Source: Bacilli bacterium (GTDB lineage Bacteria; Bacillota_I; Bacilli_A; RF39; UBA660). Taken from it: a stretch of DNA of 20,621 bases. Position 1 is the stretch's first letter. Each line of letters starts with the position of its first letter. A program made the translations under genes and the position numbers. Positions 13,269-20,539 of this stretch are shown here, one piece after another. The notes under the pieces were generated by a model. The model ran no database searches, had not been told where the DNA came from, and worked only from the letters and a program-made list of their open reading frames with translations. The stretch covers positions 1 through 20,621 of the forward strand of contig JAQUFI010000015.1 of assembly GCA_028684735.1 (NCBI GenBank), written 5' to 3'.

Positions 13269-14180
13269 ATGAATAATAAAGTTGTTATTATTGGTTGTGG
13301 CAATGTTGGTATGAGTTATGCCTATGCTTTATTAAACCAAAAGACCAATGTTCAAGAGTTAGTATTGATTGATTTAGATGAAAAAAGAATTACTGGTGAA
13401 GTAATGGATTTAAATCATTGTTTAGCGTTTGCTCCTTCTAAGATTAATATCAAGGTTGGTAATTATGAAGATTGTAAGGATGCACATATTGTTTGTATTG
13501 CAGCTGGAGCTAATCAAAATCCTGGTGAAACCAGAATGGATTTAATCCATAAAAATAGTAAAATTTTTAAAAGTATTATTAGTGAAGTAATGGCTAATGA
13601 TTTTAAAGGTATCTTCTTAATTGCGACTAATCCTTTAGATGTTATGACGTTTTTAACTTGGAAGTATTCTAACTTACCAACTTCGAAGATTATTGGTACA
13701 GGGACTAGTTTAGATACAGCTAGATTACGTTATATGATTGGTGATAAACTGCACATTAATCCAAAAAACATTCATGCTTATGTCATGGGAGAACATGGGG
13801 ATAGTGAGTTTGTAAATTGGAGTAATGCCAAAGTAGGAATGCAGAGTATTGATGAATATTTAAATGAAGAAGAAAAAAACCAAATATATCTTGATGTTAG
13901 AGATGCAGCTTATGATATCATTGAGCGTAAAGGAGCAACCTATTATGGGATTGGGATGTGTCTAGTAAGAATTACGAATGCTATTTTAGGAGATGAAAAC
14001 ACGATTATTACGGTATCTTCTTATGATAAAACAAATGATCTTTTTATAGGAGGTCCTTCAATTATTAATAAAAAAGGAATCAGAGAAAGAATCTATCTTA
14101 AATTAAGTGAAAGTGAAACTGAAAAAATGAATCATTCAGTTTCAATTATAAAAAAAGCTATCAATGATTTAGAAGTTTGA
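13269..14180 (+). CDS. ldh: L-lactate dehydrogenase
   Basis: It reduces pyruvate to L-lactate with NADH, regenerating NAD+ in fermentation. The 303-residue product has the dinucleotide loop GCGNVG (9-14) and Asp35 at the end of the second strand for NAD. The mobile loop AGANQNPGETR (79-89) contains Gln83, the residue that marks lactate rather than malate dehydrogenase, and Arg89. ATNPLDVMT is the substrate strand. The Asp/Arg pair is in SLDTARLR (147-154) and the catalytic His176 in GEHGDSE (174-180). It is a little shorter than the common 310-320 residues. GGGTGAT precedes the ATG. The next gene starts about 10 bp on, so they are probably co-transcribed. It suggests a fermentative metabolism. 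Confidence 0.93.
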   Translation: MNNKVVIIGCGNVGMSYAYALLNQKTNVQELVLIDLDEKRITGEVMDLNHCLAFAPSKINIKVGNYEDCKDAHIVCIAAGANQNPGETRMDLIHKNSKIFKSIISEVMANDFKGIFLIATNPLDVMTFLTWKYSNLPTSKIIGTGTSLDTARLRYMIGDKLHINPKNIHAYVMGEHGDSEFVNWSNAKVGMQSIDEYLNEEEKNQIYLDVRDAAYDIIERKGATYYGIGMCLVRITNAILGDENTIITVSSYDKTNDLFIGGPSIINKKGIRERIYLKLSESETEKMNHSVSIIKKAINDLEV

Positions 14181-14190
14181 GGTGAATTTG

Positions 14191-14868
14191 ATGGGTTTAA
14201 AGATAGAATATAGTGGTAAAGTAATCTATGAAGATAATCACTTATTAGTGGTTGTTAAACCAATTAATATGCCTGTTCAAGAGGATGAAAGTAAGGATTT
14301 AGATTTTTTGACAACGCTAAAACAATATCTTAAAGATAAGTATCATAAACCTGGTAATGTATATTTAGGTTTAGTCCATCGTCTTGATCGTCCAGTTGGA
14401 GGGGTAATGGTATTTGCTAAAACATCAAAATGTGCATCCCGACTAAGTGAACAAATTAGAACCCATCAATTAAAGAAAGAGTATTATGCCGTTACAATGA
14501 ATAAAGTTCCTAATGAGGGAACTTTCATTGATAAATTACTTAAAAATCGTGATACTAATATTGTAAAGATTGATGATGCTGGTAAAGAAGCAATTTTAAG
14601 TTATGAAGCAATTGATTATAAAAATGATATGTCATTAGTTAAAATTGCTTTAAAGACAGGACGATCTCACCAAATAAGAGTTCAATTTGCTAGCCGTAAT
14701 TATCCTTTATATGGTGATCAAAAATATAATCCTAATAGTCAAGTAAAAGAGCAAATAGCTCTATATGCAACTAGTCTAACCTTTAATCATCCAATTACTA
14801 AAGAACCAATGACTTTTAAAACAGATTTACCCAATACTTACCCATGGAATATATTTGAAAAGAAATGA
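14191..14868 (+). CDS. RluA-family pseudouridine synthase without S4 domain
   Basis: This enzyme of the RluA/RluC/RluD family isomerises uridine in rRNA or tRNA. The catalytic motif is HRLDRPVGG (63-71) with Asp66. Further family features are the opening VIYEDNHLLVVVKPINMPVQ, a central VKIALKTGRSHQIRVQFAS motif, and YPLYGDQKYN. At about 225 residues it lacks the N-terminal S4 RNA-binding domain of RluD-type enzymes. GTG at 14182 is in frame, but ATG 14191 is preferred because GAGGTGA (14179-14185) lies five bases before it. The target site cannot be read from the sequence. It follows ldh closely and ends in a terminator whose stem contains its own stop codon. Confidence 0.9.
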   Translation: MGLKIEYSGKVIYEDNHLLVVVKPINMPVQEDESKDLDFLTTLKQYLKDKYHKPGNVYLGLVHRLDRPVGGVMVFAKTSKCASRLSEQIRTHQLKKEYYAVTMNKVPNEGTFIDKLLKNRDTNIVKIDDAGKEAILSYEAIDYKNDMSLVKIALKTGRSHQIRVQFASRNYPLYGDQKYNPNSQVKEQIALYATSLTFNHPITKEPMTFKTDLPNTYPWNIFEKK

Positions 14869-14887
14869 TATTTAGTATCATTTTTTT
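14863..14887 (+). terminator. Intrinsic terminator overlapping the pseudouridine synthase stop
   Basis: An 8-bp stem AAATGATA/TATCATTT (14863-14870 with 14876-14883), loop TTTAG, is followed by a run of T up to 14887. The TGA stop (14866-14868) lies inside the ascending arm. Confidence 0.87.
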
Positions 14888-14917
14888 GTTATGCCATATA
14901 TTTTAATAGGTGATTTA

Positions 14918-15577
14918 ATGTTAAAATATCGTATCATGGTTTTATCTTTATTTATTATTAGTATCTGTGCTTTTGGATTTGTGAAAGCAATTGAAGCTCC
15001 TTTAATGGGGAAAGTCATTTATCTTGATCCTGGTCATGGTGGGGTAGACCCAGGAGCTATATATAAAGAAATATATGAATCAAATCTTAATTTAGAAATA
15101 AGTAAGAAATTACAATTAGAATTAGAAAAGTTAGGGGCCATCGTCTATTTAACCCGTGAGGGTGACTACGATTTAGCTGTTCCGAATACCATTAATCGCA
15201 AACGAAGTGACTTATCAAGAAGAGGTAATCTCATCAATAAATCTAATTGTGATGCCTATTTATCAATTCATTTAAATGCTGAGACTTCTAGTACCTGGCG
15301 TGGAGGTCAAGTCTTTTATGATGATGTCAACGAAAAAAATGAGTTATTAGCTACCATTCTTCAACAGTATTTTAAAGAGAATTTGTATTCAAAACGCAAA
15401 ATAAAAAAAATAGATGAAATGTATTTAAGTAGAAGAGTAAAAGTACCAGGAGTCTTATTAGAAGTAGGCTTTATTACTAATCCTAATGATCGTTATCTAC
15501 TAAGACAAAGTAGTTATCAAACTAAATTAGCCAAAGTTATATCTAAAGCTCTAATTACTTATTTTAGTCAAATTTAA
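14918..15577 (+). CDS. cwlD: N-acetylmuramoyl-L-alanine amidase, CwlD-like (Amidase_3)
   Basis: A zinc amidase that cleaves the bond between muramic acid and the stem peptide of peptidoglycan outside the membrane. From ATG 14918 the product is 219 residues. An N-terminal hydrophobic segment (about 5-24) serves as anchor or signal. The Amidase_3 domain begins with GKVIYLDPGHGG. Likely zinc ligands are His40, Glu54 and His118 (SIHLNAE), with catalytic Glu182 in LLEVGFITN. An in-frame ATG at 14891 would add nine residues but has no ribosome binding site; AGGTGA (14908-14913) fits 14918. In B. subtilis cwlD lies shortly after rplM-rpsI, so the position supports the name. CwlD proper acts in spore cortex formation; whether this organism sporulates cannot be told, so a general wall amidase is possible. 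Confidence 0.85.
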   Translation: MLKYRIMVLSLFIISICAFGFVKAIEAPLMGKVIYLDPGHGGVDPGAIYKEIYESNLNLEISKKLQLELEKLGAIVYLTREGDYDLAVPNTINRKRSDLSRRGNLINKSNCDAYLSIHLNAETSSTWRGGQVFYDDVNEKNELLATILQQYFKENLYSKRKIKKIDEMYLSRRVKVPGVLLEVGFITNPNDRYLLRQSSYQTKLAKVISKALITYFSQI

Positions 15578-15607
15578 TTATAAAAAAATACCCAATTTTT
15601 TTATAAT
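15577..15607. terminator. AT-only hairpin after the amidase gene, possible terminator
   Basis: A perfect 13-bp inverted repeat made only of A and T (15577-15589 with 15595-15607), loop ACCCA, begins on the last base of the amidase stop. The descending arm holds seven T and a TATAAT (15602-15607). It could end transcription weakly, but the stem lacks G-C pairs and the T run is within the stem. Confidence 0.4.
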
Positions 15608-15608
15608 A

Positions 15609-15617
15609 TGTTATAAT
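15609..15617 (+). promoter_or_regulatory. Extended -10 promoter for the Abi-htrA pair
   Basis: TGTTATAAT is a perfect extended -10 located 18 bp before the start at 15636. No convincing -35 is visible at normal spacing. GTAGGTGAT follows as the ribosome binding site. Confidence 0.55.
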
Positions 15618-15635
15618 ATTATAGTAGGTGATTTC

Positions 15636-16568
15636 ATGAAGGACAAAGTGTTTCGAAACCTTGATCAACAAGTCGATATCTTAAAATCTAAAGGATTAGT
15701 AATAACTGATAATGATCAAACGAAAGAAATTTTGTTTCGTGAAAATTATTTTTTCATTAGTGGTTATCGTCGTTTATTTATGAGATCGAATAAAGACACC
15801 AACTTTATTGATGGAACAACTTTTGATGAATTATATGCAACATTTGTTTTTGATCGTAAATTGAGAAATATTTTATTTAAACATATTTTAATGGTTGAAA
15901 ATAATGTTAAATCAATTATTAGTTATCAATTATCAAGAAAGTACGGATATCGTGATAAGGATTATTTAAATCCTAAAAACTTTACCCAAGATGATATGAA
16001 ACATCGTCAAATTAAAGATATTATCTCAAAAATGAAAAGACAGATTAGAGTTAATGGTTGTAGACATACCGCAACCATGCATTATTTAAATAACTATGGT
16101 TATATTCCGATGTGGGTTTTAGTGAAAATACTATCATTTGGAATTGTTTCAGAATTATTTAGTATACTAAAAGAAGAAGATCAGATTGCTATTTCTGAAG
16201 TTTATGATATTGAAGTTGATACCTTAAGTATTTATTTATCGATGTTAGCTAATTATCGTAATTTATGTGCTCATGAAGATATTTTATATGATCATAGAAC
16301 CCAACGTTCCATACCTAATACGAGATTTCATTATCGATTAGATATTGAGATGACAGATGATGAATATATCTATGGGAAAAATGATTTATATGCAATTATT
16401 ATTATTATGAAACAAATGCATAATGAAGAAGAATTTAAGGAATTAATCAATGAAATTGGTTATGAAGTGGAAGTCTTAGATGGTAAAGTCGATACTGTAC
16501 CACTAAATACAATCTTAAATAAGATAGGGTTTCCAGACAATTGGCGTGAAATAGTCAATATAAAATAG
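15636..16568 (+). CDS. Abi_2 (AbiD/AbiF) family abortive-infection protein, HEPN-type
   Basis: The 310-residue product matches the Abi_2 family first known from lactococcal phage-resistance genes AbiD and AbiF. The N-terminal part has the family pattern of a short helix, then ENYFFISGYRRLF (36-48) and FDRKLRNILFKHILMVENNVKS (72-93). The C-terminal half has the hallmark NYRNLCAHEDILYD (206-219). There Arg208 and His213 form the R-x4-H motif of HEPN ribonucleases. Known members are thought to stop phage growth by attacking RNA, killing or arresting the host cell. The target and trigger here are unknown. It is preceded by an extended -10 and followed 10 bp later by htrA, so they are likely co-transcribed. 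A restriction-modification system lies 1.2 kb downstream, suggesting a small defence cluster. Family call sure; activity inferred. Confidence 0.88.
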   Translation: MKDKVFRNLDQQVDILKSKGLVITDNDQTKEILFRENYFFISGYRRLFMRSNKDTNFIDGTTFDELYATFVFDRKLRNILFKHILMVENNVKSIISYQLSRKYGYRDKDYLNPKNFTQDDMKHRQIKDIISKMKRQIRVNGCRHTATMHYLNNYGYIPMWVLVKILSFGIVSELFSILKEEDQIAISEVYDIEVDTLSIYLSMLANYRNLCAHEDILYDHRTQRSIPNTRFHYRLDIEMTDDEYIYGKNDLYAIIIIMKQMHNEEEFKELINEIGYEVEVLDGKVDTVPLNTILNKIGFPDNWREIVNIK

Positions 16569-16578
16569 GAGGTATATT

Positions 16579-17670
16579 ATGAGAAGTAAAATTATTTATA
16601 TATTATCAGTTATATTAGCCCTTTTTATAGGGATTAGTGGAACTTTAGTTGTTTTATCAAAGTATCCCATCAATGGAGAAATAATTGAAAAAGAAGTAAA
16701 GAATGTAAATGTTACTGAATCAGATACCATAAAAAGTGCAATTGATGAAGTATATGATGCTGTATTATATATTGAATCATATAATAATGATCGTTTATCT
16801 AGTACAGGGACAGGCTTTATTTATAAGAAAGATAAAGATAGTGGTTATATTATTACCAATCATCATGTTATAGCTAATGCTAATAAAATTCAAGTAGTTA
16901 ACACTAGTGGCATAAAAGTTGAAGCTAAATTACTAGGAAGTGATGAATTTGCTGATATTGCTGTTTTATCAATTAAGGCTGAATCAGTTCTTAAAACCGT
17001 TAAAATAGGTGATAGTACCGAACTTAATCTAGGAGATACATTGTTTACCGTTGGTTCACCATTAGGTGAATTATATATGGGAACAGTTACCAAAGGAATC
17101 TTATCTGGTAAAGATCGTACCGTTGAAGTTGATTTAGCCAATAAAGGTAGTTTTATGATGGAAGTTATTCAAACTGATGCTGCTATTAATCCAGGAAATA
17201 GTGGTGGACCATTATGTAATATAAATGGTGAAGTAATTGGAGTTAACTCATTAAAACTAGTTCAAGATGAAATTGAAGGAATGGGATTTGCAATTCCAAT
17301 TGAAATTGTTATGGCTGGTGTTGATCGTTTAGAAAAAGGTGAAGAAATTAAAAGACCTTATCTAGGCGTTAGTATAATTGATGTTACTGATTTTGGTCAA
17401 CTTTATTACTATCGCATTAATTTAGATGAAAGTATTACTCAAGGTGCAGTTGTTGTTAGTGCTGAAGAAAGTTCTCCAGCTCATAAAGCTAAATTAAAGT
17501 TAGGTGATGTCATTGTCGAAATAGATGGTGTTAAAATTAAAAGTGTTGCCCATTTAAGATTTATCTTATATAAATATGAAGTAGGAGATACTATAACTGT
17601 TAAGTATAACCGTAATGGTAAAATAGAAACAACTAAAATATTATTGGATTTAAGTTTAGAGGAAAAGTAA
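16579..17670 (+). CDS. htrA: Membrane-anchored HtrA/DegP-type serine protease with PDZ domain
   Basis: The 363-residue protein is a trypsin-like quality-control protease acting outside the membrane. One N-terminal hydrophobic segment (about 5-26) anchors it. The protease domain holds the complete triad: His96 in ITNHHVI, Asp126 in ADIAVL, and Ser208 in NPGNSGGPL (204-212). A single PDZ domain follows (about 262-357) with RPYLGVSI at its start and KLKLGDVIVEIDG in the centre. This layout is that of HtrA/YkdA/YvtA in Bacillus. AGGAGGT lies just before the ATG and the gene is 10 bp after the Abi_2 gene, so it probably shares its promoter; an independent promoter inside the upstream gene cannot be excluded. 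It ends at a terminator. Confidence 0.95.
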   Translation: MRSKIIYILSVILALFIGISGTLVVLSKYPINGEIIEKEVKNVNVTESDTIKSAIDEVYDAVLYIESYNNDRLSSTGTGFIYKKDKDSGYIITNHHVIANANKIQVVNTSGIKVEAKLLGSDEFADIAVLSIKAESVLKTVKIGDSTELNLGDTLFTVGSPLGELYMGTVTKGILSGKDRTVEVDLANKGSFMMEVIQTDAAINPGNSGGPLCNINGEVIGVNSLKLVQDEIEGMGFAIPIEIVMAGVDRLEKGEEIKRPYLGVSIIDVTDFGQLYYYRINLDESITQGAVVVSAEESSPAHKAKLKLGDVIVEIDGVKIKSVAHLRFILYKYEVGDTITVKYNRNGKIETTKILLDLSLEEK

Positions 17671-17682
17671 TTCCTCTTTTTT
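17658..17682 (+). terminator. Intrinsic terminator overlapping the htrA stop codon
   Basis: A 7-bp stem AGAGGAA/TTCCTCT (17658-17664 with 17671-17677) has the htrA TAA (17668-17670) in its 6-base loop and is followed by T up to 17682. Confidence 0.88.
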
Positions 17683-17713
17683 GTTAATTGTTGTATAGAT
17701 ATTTATCTTTAAT

Positions 17714-17748
17714 AAAAAGAAGATTAATTATTTTTTAATCTTCTTTTT
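17714..17748. terminator. Bidirectional terminator between htrA and the methyltransferase gene
   Basis: A perfect 14-bp stem (17714-17727 with 17735-17748) with A runs on one side and T runs on the other can end transcription in both directions. It overlaps the methyltransferase stop codon (17735-17737, read on the minus strand) and separates the convergent genes. Confidence 0.88.
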
Positions 17749-18979
17749 CTATAATTTTTTCTATTTCTTCACCAATTTTTTTAATTATCCCAACAACCAA
17801 TGCATTTCCCATCATAAAATTTCTTTTCTTATCAGTCATTCCTGTATTTGTCCAATTATCAGGAAAACCGTTTATTCTTTCACATTCAAGTGGTGTAAGT
17901 AATCTTATCTTTTTAGTAACATAATCTTCGATTACGTGAGTAGTTCTACTGATTCCACCTTCACTAGTCAACATTGTTCTAGCTGGTGATTCTAAATTAT
18001 CAGGAAAGGGCATTCCGCCTTCACAATAAAAATAAGGGTCACCATTCGGTTTGATTCTAGGAATCTTCTTACTTCCTTTTAAGTATTTAAATTTTTCAAT
18101 AGTTTCTTTATTTAAAAAGTATTTTTCATCTACTTTATTTTTTTCAATTATGTTTTTCAGTGGATAAATTTTATTATAATTTTTTTCGACTTTTGAGGTG
18201 TATATTTTACCATTTAACATAATTCCAGCATTATAAAATTGAGTTTTAAATTTATCGTTTAATTCTACTAAATCTATAAATATTTTTTTTGATATTTCTG
18301 CCACACTAAATTCCAATTCATCTTGCTTTATTGGAAACTGTTTAACAAACATTCCCTTTTCAAAAATTATATTTTTTAAGTTTAATTTAGCTAATGATTT
18401 ATAATATTTTGTAGATTTATGATATGCAAATATAAATATTCTTCTTCTTTTTTGAGGTAACCCATATTCTGCAGCATTTATAACTCTCCATTCTACCGCA
18501 TATCCATTGTCCATAAAACTTCTCAAAATAATTCCAAAATCTTTTCCCCTCTGTTTGGCCGGCGACAATAATAATCTATCGACATTTTCTAATAAAACAA
18601 AAGGAGGCTTTTTATTTTTTAACACATCAGCAATTGCCCACCATAATACTCCTTTTTTTCCTTCAATTCCTTTTCCGTTAGCTAAAGTTCTTGCTACAGA
18701 ATAATCTTGACAAGGAAAACCACCCACTAATAAAGTGTGATCAGGTATATCTTTTTTATTAACCATATTAATATCAACGTTACTTACATTATCGTTACCA
18801 AATCTTTTTATATAACAATCATATGCTCCTTGTGTTTTTGTAGAAGGCTCCCATTGATTAGCCCATACAAATTTCCAATTCCCTTTTTCCTTAACTTTAT
18901 TATTTATAAATTCAACATTATTTAATCCACATCTAAATCCACCAACTCCGGCAAATAATTCGACAACACTTTTTTCCAT
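17735..18979 (-). CDS. DNA (cytosine-5) methyltransferase of a GATC-type restriction-modification system
   Basis: It transfers a methyl group from S-adenosylmethionine to C5 of cytosine and protects host DNA. The 414 residues show the m5C motifs in order: motif I VVELFAGVGGFRCG (5-18), motif IV GGFPCQ (86-91) with catalytic Cys90, motif VI ENVDRL (131-136), motif VIII QKRRR (176-180), target-recognition region about 190-330, motif IX SPARTMLTSEGG (331-342), and motif X GNALVVGIIKKIG (391-403). Length and layout match M.Sau3AI. GATC specificity is inferred from the adjacent Sau3AI-like endonuclease. The protein starts almost directly with motif I, so it has no N-terminal helix-turn-helix regulatory domain like M.SsoII. 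GAGGTGG (18988-18994, minus strand) supports the start. The gene is divergent from the endonuclease and contains one GATC (18739-18742). Confidence 0.95.
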   Translation of the reverse strand: MEKSVVELFAGVGGFRCGLNNVEFINNKVKEKGNWKFVWANQWEPSTKTQGAYDCYIKRFGNDNVSNVDINMVNKKDIPDHTLLVGGFPCQDYSVARTLANGKGIEGKKGVLWWAIADVLKNKKPPFVLLENVDRLLLSPAKQRGKDFGIILRSFMDNGYAVEWRVINAAEYGLPQKRRRIFIFAYHKSTKYYKSLAKLNLKNIIFEKGMFVKQFPIKQDELEFSVAEISKKIFIDLVELNDKFKTQFYNAGIMLNGKIYTSKVEKNYNKIYPLKNIIEKNKVDEKYFLNKETIEKFKYLKGSKKIPRIKPNGDPYFYCEGGMPFPDNLESPARTMLTSEGGISRTTHVIEDYVTKKIRLLTPLECERINGFPDNWTNTGMTDKKRNFMMGNALVVGIIKKIGEEIEKIIEKED

Positions 18980-19035
18980 CTAACCCACCACCTCTAATTC
19001 TATACAAATAATAACTATGTTGTTTAATTCGTCTA

Positions 19036-19062
19036 ATTATATTATAATTGATATAAACACAA
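19036..19062 (-). promoter_or_regulatory. Tentative methyltransferase promoter
   Basis: On the minus strand TTGTGT (19057-19062) lies 15 bases before TATAAT (19036-19041); an overlapping TATAAT (19041-19046) is an alternative -10. Spacing and -35 are not ideal. A GATC (19064-19067) sits one base upstream of this -35, so methylation or protein binding there could affect it. Confidence 0.4.
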
Positions 19063-19158
19063 AGATCAACACCTTAACTCAATAATTATATATTATTTTG
19101 ATCAAAAGATCAACCTTATATCAACATTTTATATTAAATTTTAATAAAAAACAAGATC
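19061..19158. promoter_or_regulatory. Cluster of four GATC sites in the divergent R-M control region
   Basis: GATC occurs at 19064, 19100, 19108 and 19155 within 95 bp. The 10-mer AAAGATCAAC is present twice as a direct repeat (19061-19070 and 19105-19114, 44 bp apart). TTTTGATCAAAA (19096-19107) is a 12-bp palindrome, and TTGATC-AAAA-GATCAA (19098-19113) is an inverted repeat. The last GATC lies three bases from the endonuclease ribosome binding site (19161-19166). GATC is the predicted target of this very system. The cluster is seen directly; a control role by methylation or enzyme binding is inference. There is no room or frame for a separate controller (C) protein gene in the gap. Confidence 0.65.
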
Positions 19159-19171
19159 GAAAGGAGAAAAA

Positions 19172-20539
19172 ATGGCAAGAAATTACGATGAAATAAAAAT
19201 AATAAGGTTAGCTGAAGGTCTTATTGGTAAAACCTTTGGTGAAATTAATAATTATGCTGTAAAGACAGATGAATATGGTAAAGGCACATTTGGCCATATA
19301 ATTGAAAGTGACGCTTATGATTATGATATAAATGCTATTTCTGAACCTGATTTTGCAGATGCAGGTATTGAATTGAAAGTTACACCTTATAAGATGAATA
19401 AAAACAACACATTGTCTGCAAAAGAGAGATTAGTTTTGAACATTATTAATTATATGACTGAATATAAGAATGAATTTTATAATAGTCATTTTTGGTATAA
19501 AAATAAAAAAATTCAAATCATATGGTATTTATATGAAGCTGGAAGAAAAAAAGAGGATTTAACAATAACTCATCAACTATTATATTCTTTCCCGGAAGAA
19601 GATTTGAAAATAATAAAAGATGATTGGGAAACAATTATAAATAAAATCAAAACAGGTAAAGCACATGAAATTTCAGAGGCTGATACTATGTATTTAGGGG
19701 CTTGTACAAAGGGTGCAAATTCAAGTAGTGTTCGTAAACAACCATTTTCTGAAATTATGGCAATGCAAAGGGCATTTTGTTTAAAAACATCATACATGAC
19801 ACAACTTGTTAGAAAACATATTGGTAATTATAAGGATATCGAACACATATTAAACAAAAATGATAATTCATTTATTCAATTTATTAACAATGTTATTGAT
19901 AAATATAAGGGAATGACCCAAAGGGAATTTATGAAATTATTTAATATTGAAACCACACCTAAACAACTAAATAAGATGATTATTTGTAGAATGTTCGGGG
20001 TAAATGGTGATTTAGATAAGACAGATGAATTTTTAAAAGCCAATATTAAACCAAGAACCGTTAGAGTTGAATCTAATGGAAGAATTAAAGAATCAATGCC
20101 GTTTCCTTATTTTAAGTTTATTGATATATTAAATGAAACGTGGAAAAATTCAAGTATTAGGGAAACCTTAGGAACGACTAAATATATATTTTTTGTTTTT
20201 AAAAAGAAAAAGAATGAATATGTATTTCAAGGAATCAAATTATGGAATATGCCAGTAAAAGTTATAGAAAGCAATGTAAAAACAATGTGGGAGAAAACAA
20301 AAGATGTTATCTCAAGTGGAAATATTGTCAAAAAAATTAATTCGGATGGGAGTAGACTGACAAATTTTCCGGGTATGAGAGAAAACGATGTATGTCATGT
20401 TAGACCTCATGCAATTAATTCGGAAGATACCTATGATTTACCGGTTAAAGATAAACTTACAGGACTAACAAAATATACTAAACAATGTTTTTGGTTAAAC
20501 AATAAATATTTGGAAGATATATTAAAGGAATATTTATAG
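19172..20539 (+). CDS. Sau3AI/MutH-family type II restriction endonuclease
   Basis: The 455-residue product resembles Sau3AI and LlaKR2I, which cut before GATC and are blocked by cytosine methylation. The N-terminal MutH-fold domain has KGTFGHIIE (37-45) with Glu45, and the catalytic set Asp60, Glu67 and Lys69 in EPDFADAGIELK. The D-x6-E-x-K spacing equals that of MutH Asp70/Glu77/Lys79. The C-terminal half (about 250-455) matches the second MutH-like part of Sau3AI that binds an extra GATC allosterically. It ends with HVRPHAINSEDTYDLP (409-424) and TKQCFWLNNKYLEDIL, and lacks a second E-x-K. It is slightly shorter than Sau3AI (489). AAGGAG (19161-19166) lies five bases before the ATG. The gene contains no GATC by reading. 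No terminator is clear in the 82 bases left in the window. Confidence 0.93.
   Translation: MARNYDEIKIIRLAEGLIGKTFGEINNYAVKTDEYGKGTFGHIIESDAYDYDINAISEPDFADAGIELKVTPYKMNKNNTLSAKERLVLNIINYMTEYKNEFYNSHFWYKNKKIQIIWYLYEAGRKKEDLTITHQLLYSFPEEDLKIIKDDWETIINKIKTGKAHEISEADTMYLGACTKGANSSSVRKQPFSEIMAMQRAFCLKTSYMTQLVRKHIGNYKDIEHILNKNDNSFIQFINNVIDKYKGMTQREFMKLFNIETTPKQLNKMIICRMFGVNGDLDKTDEFLKANIKPRTVRVESNGRIKESMPFPYFKFIDILNETWKNSSIRETLGTTKYIFFVFKKKKNEYVFQGIKLWNMPVKVIESNVKTMWEKTKDVISSGNIVKKINSDGSRLTNFPGMRENDVCHVRPHAINSEDTYDLPVKDKLTGLTKYTKQCFWLNNKYLEDILKEYL

Noticed and set aside
18507..18925. Short plus-strand open frames inside the methyltransferase gene
   Set aside because: They are opposite conserved m5C motifs, and no C-protein-like helix-turn-helix is seen in them.
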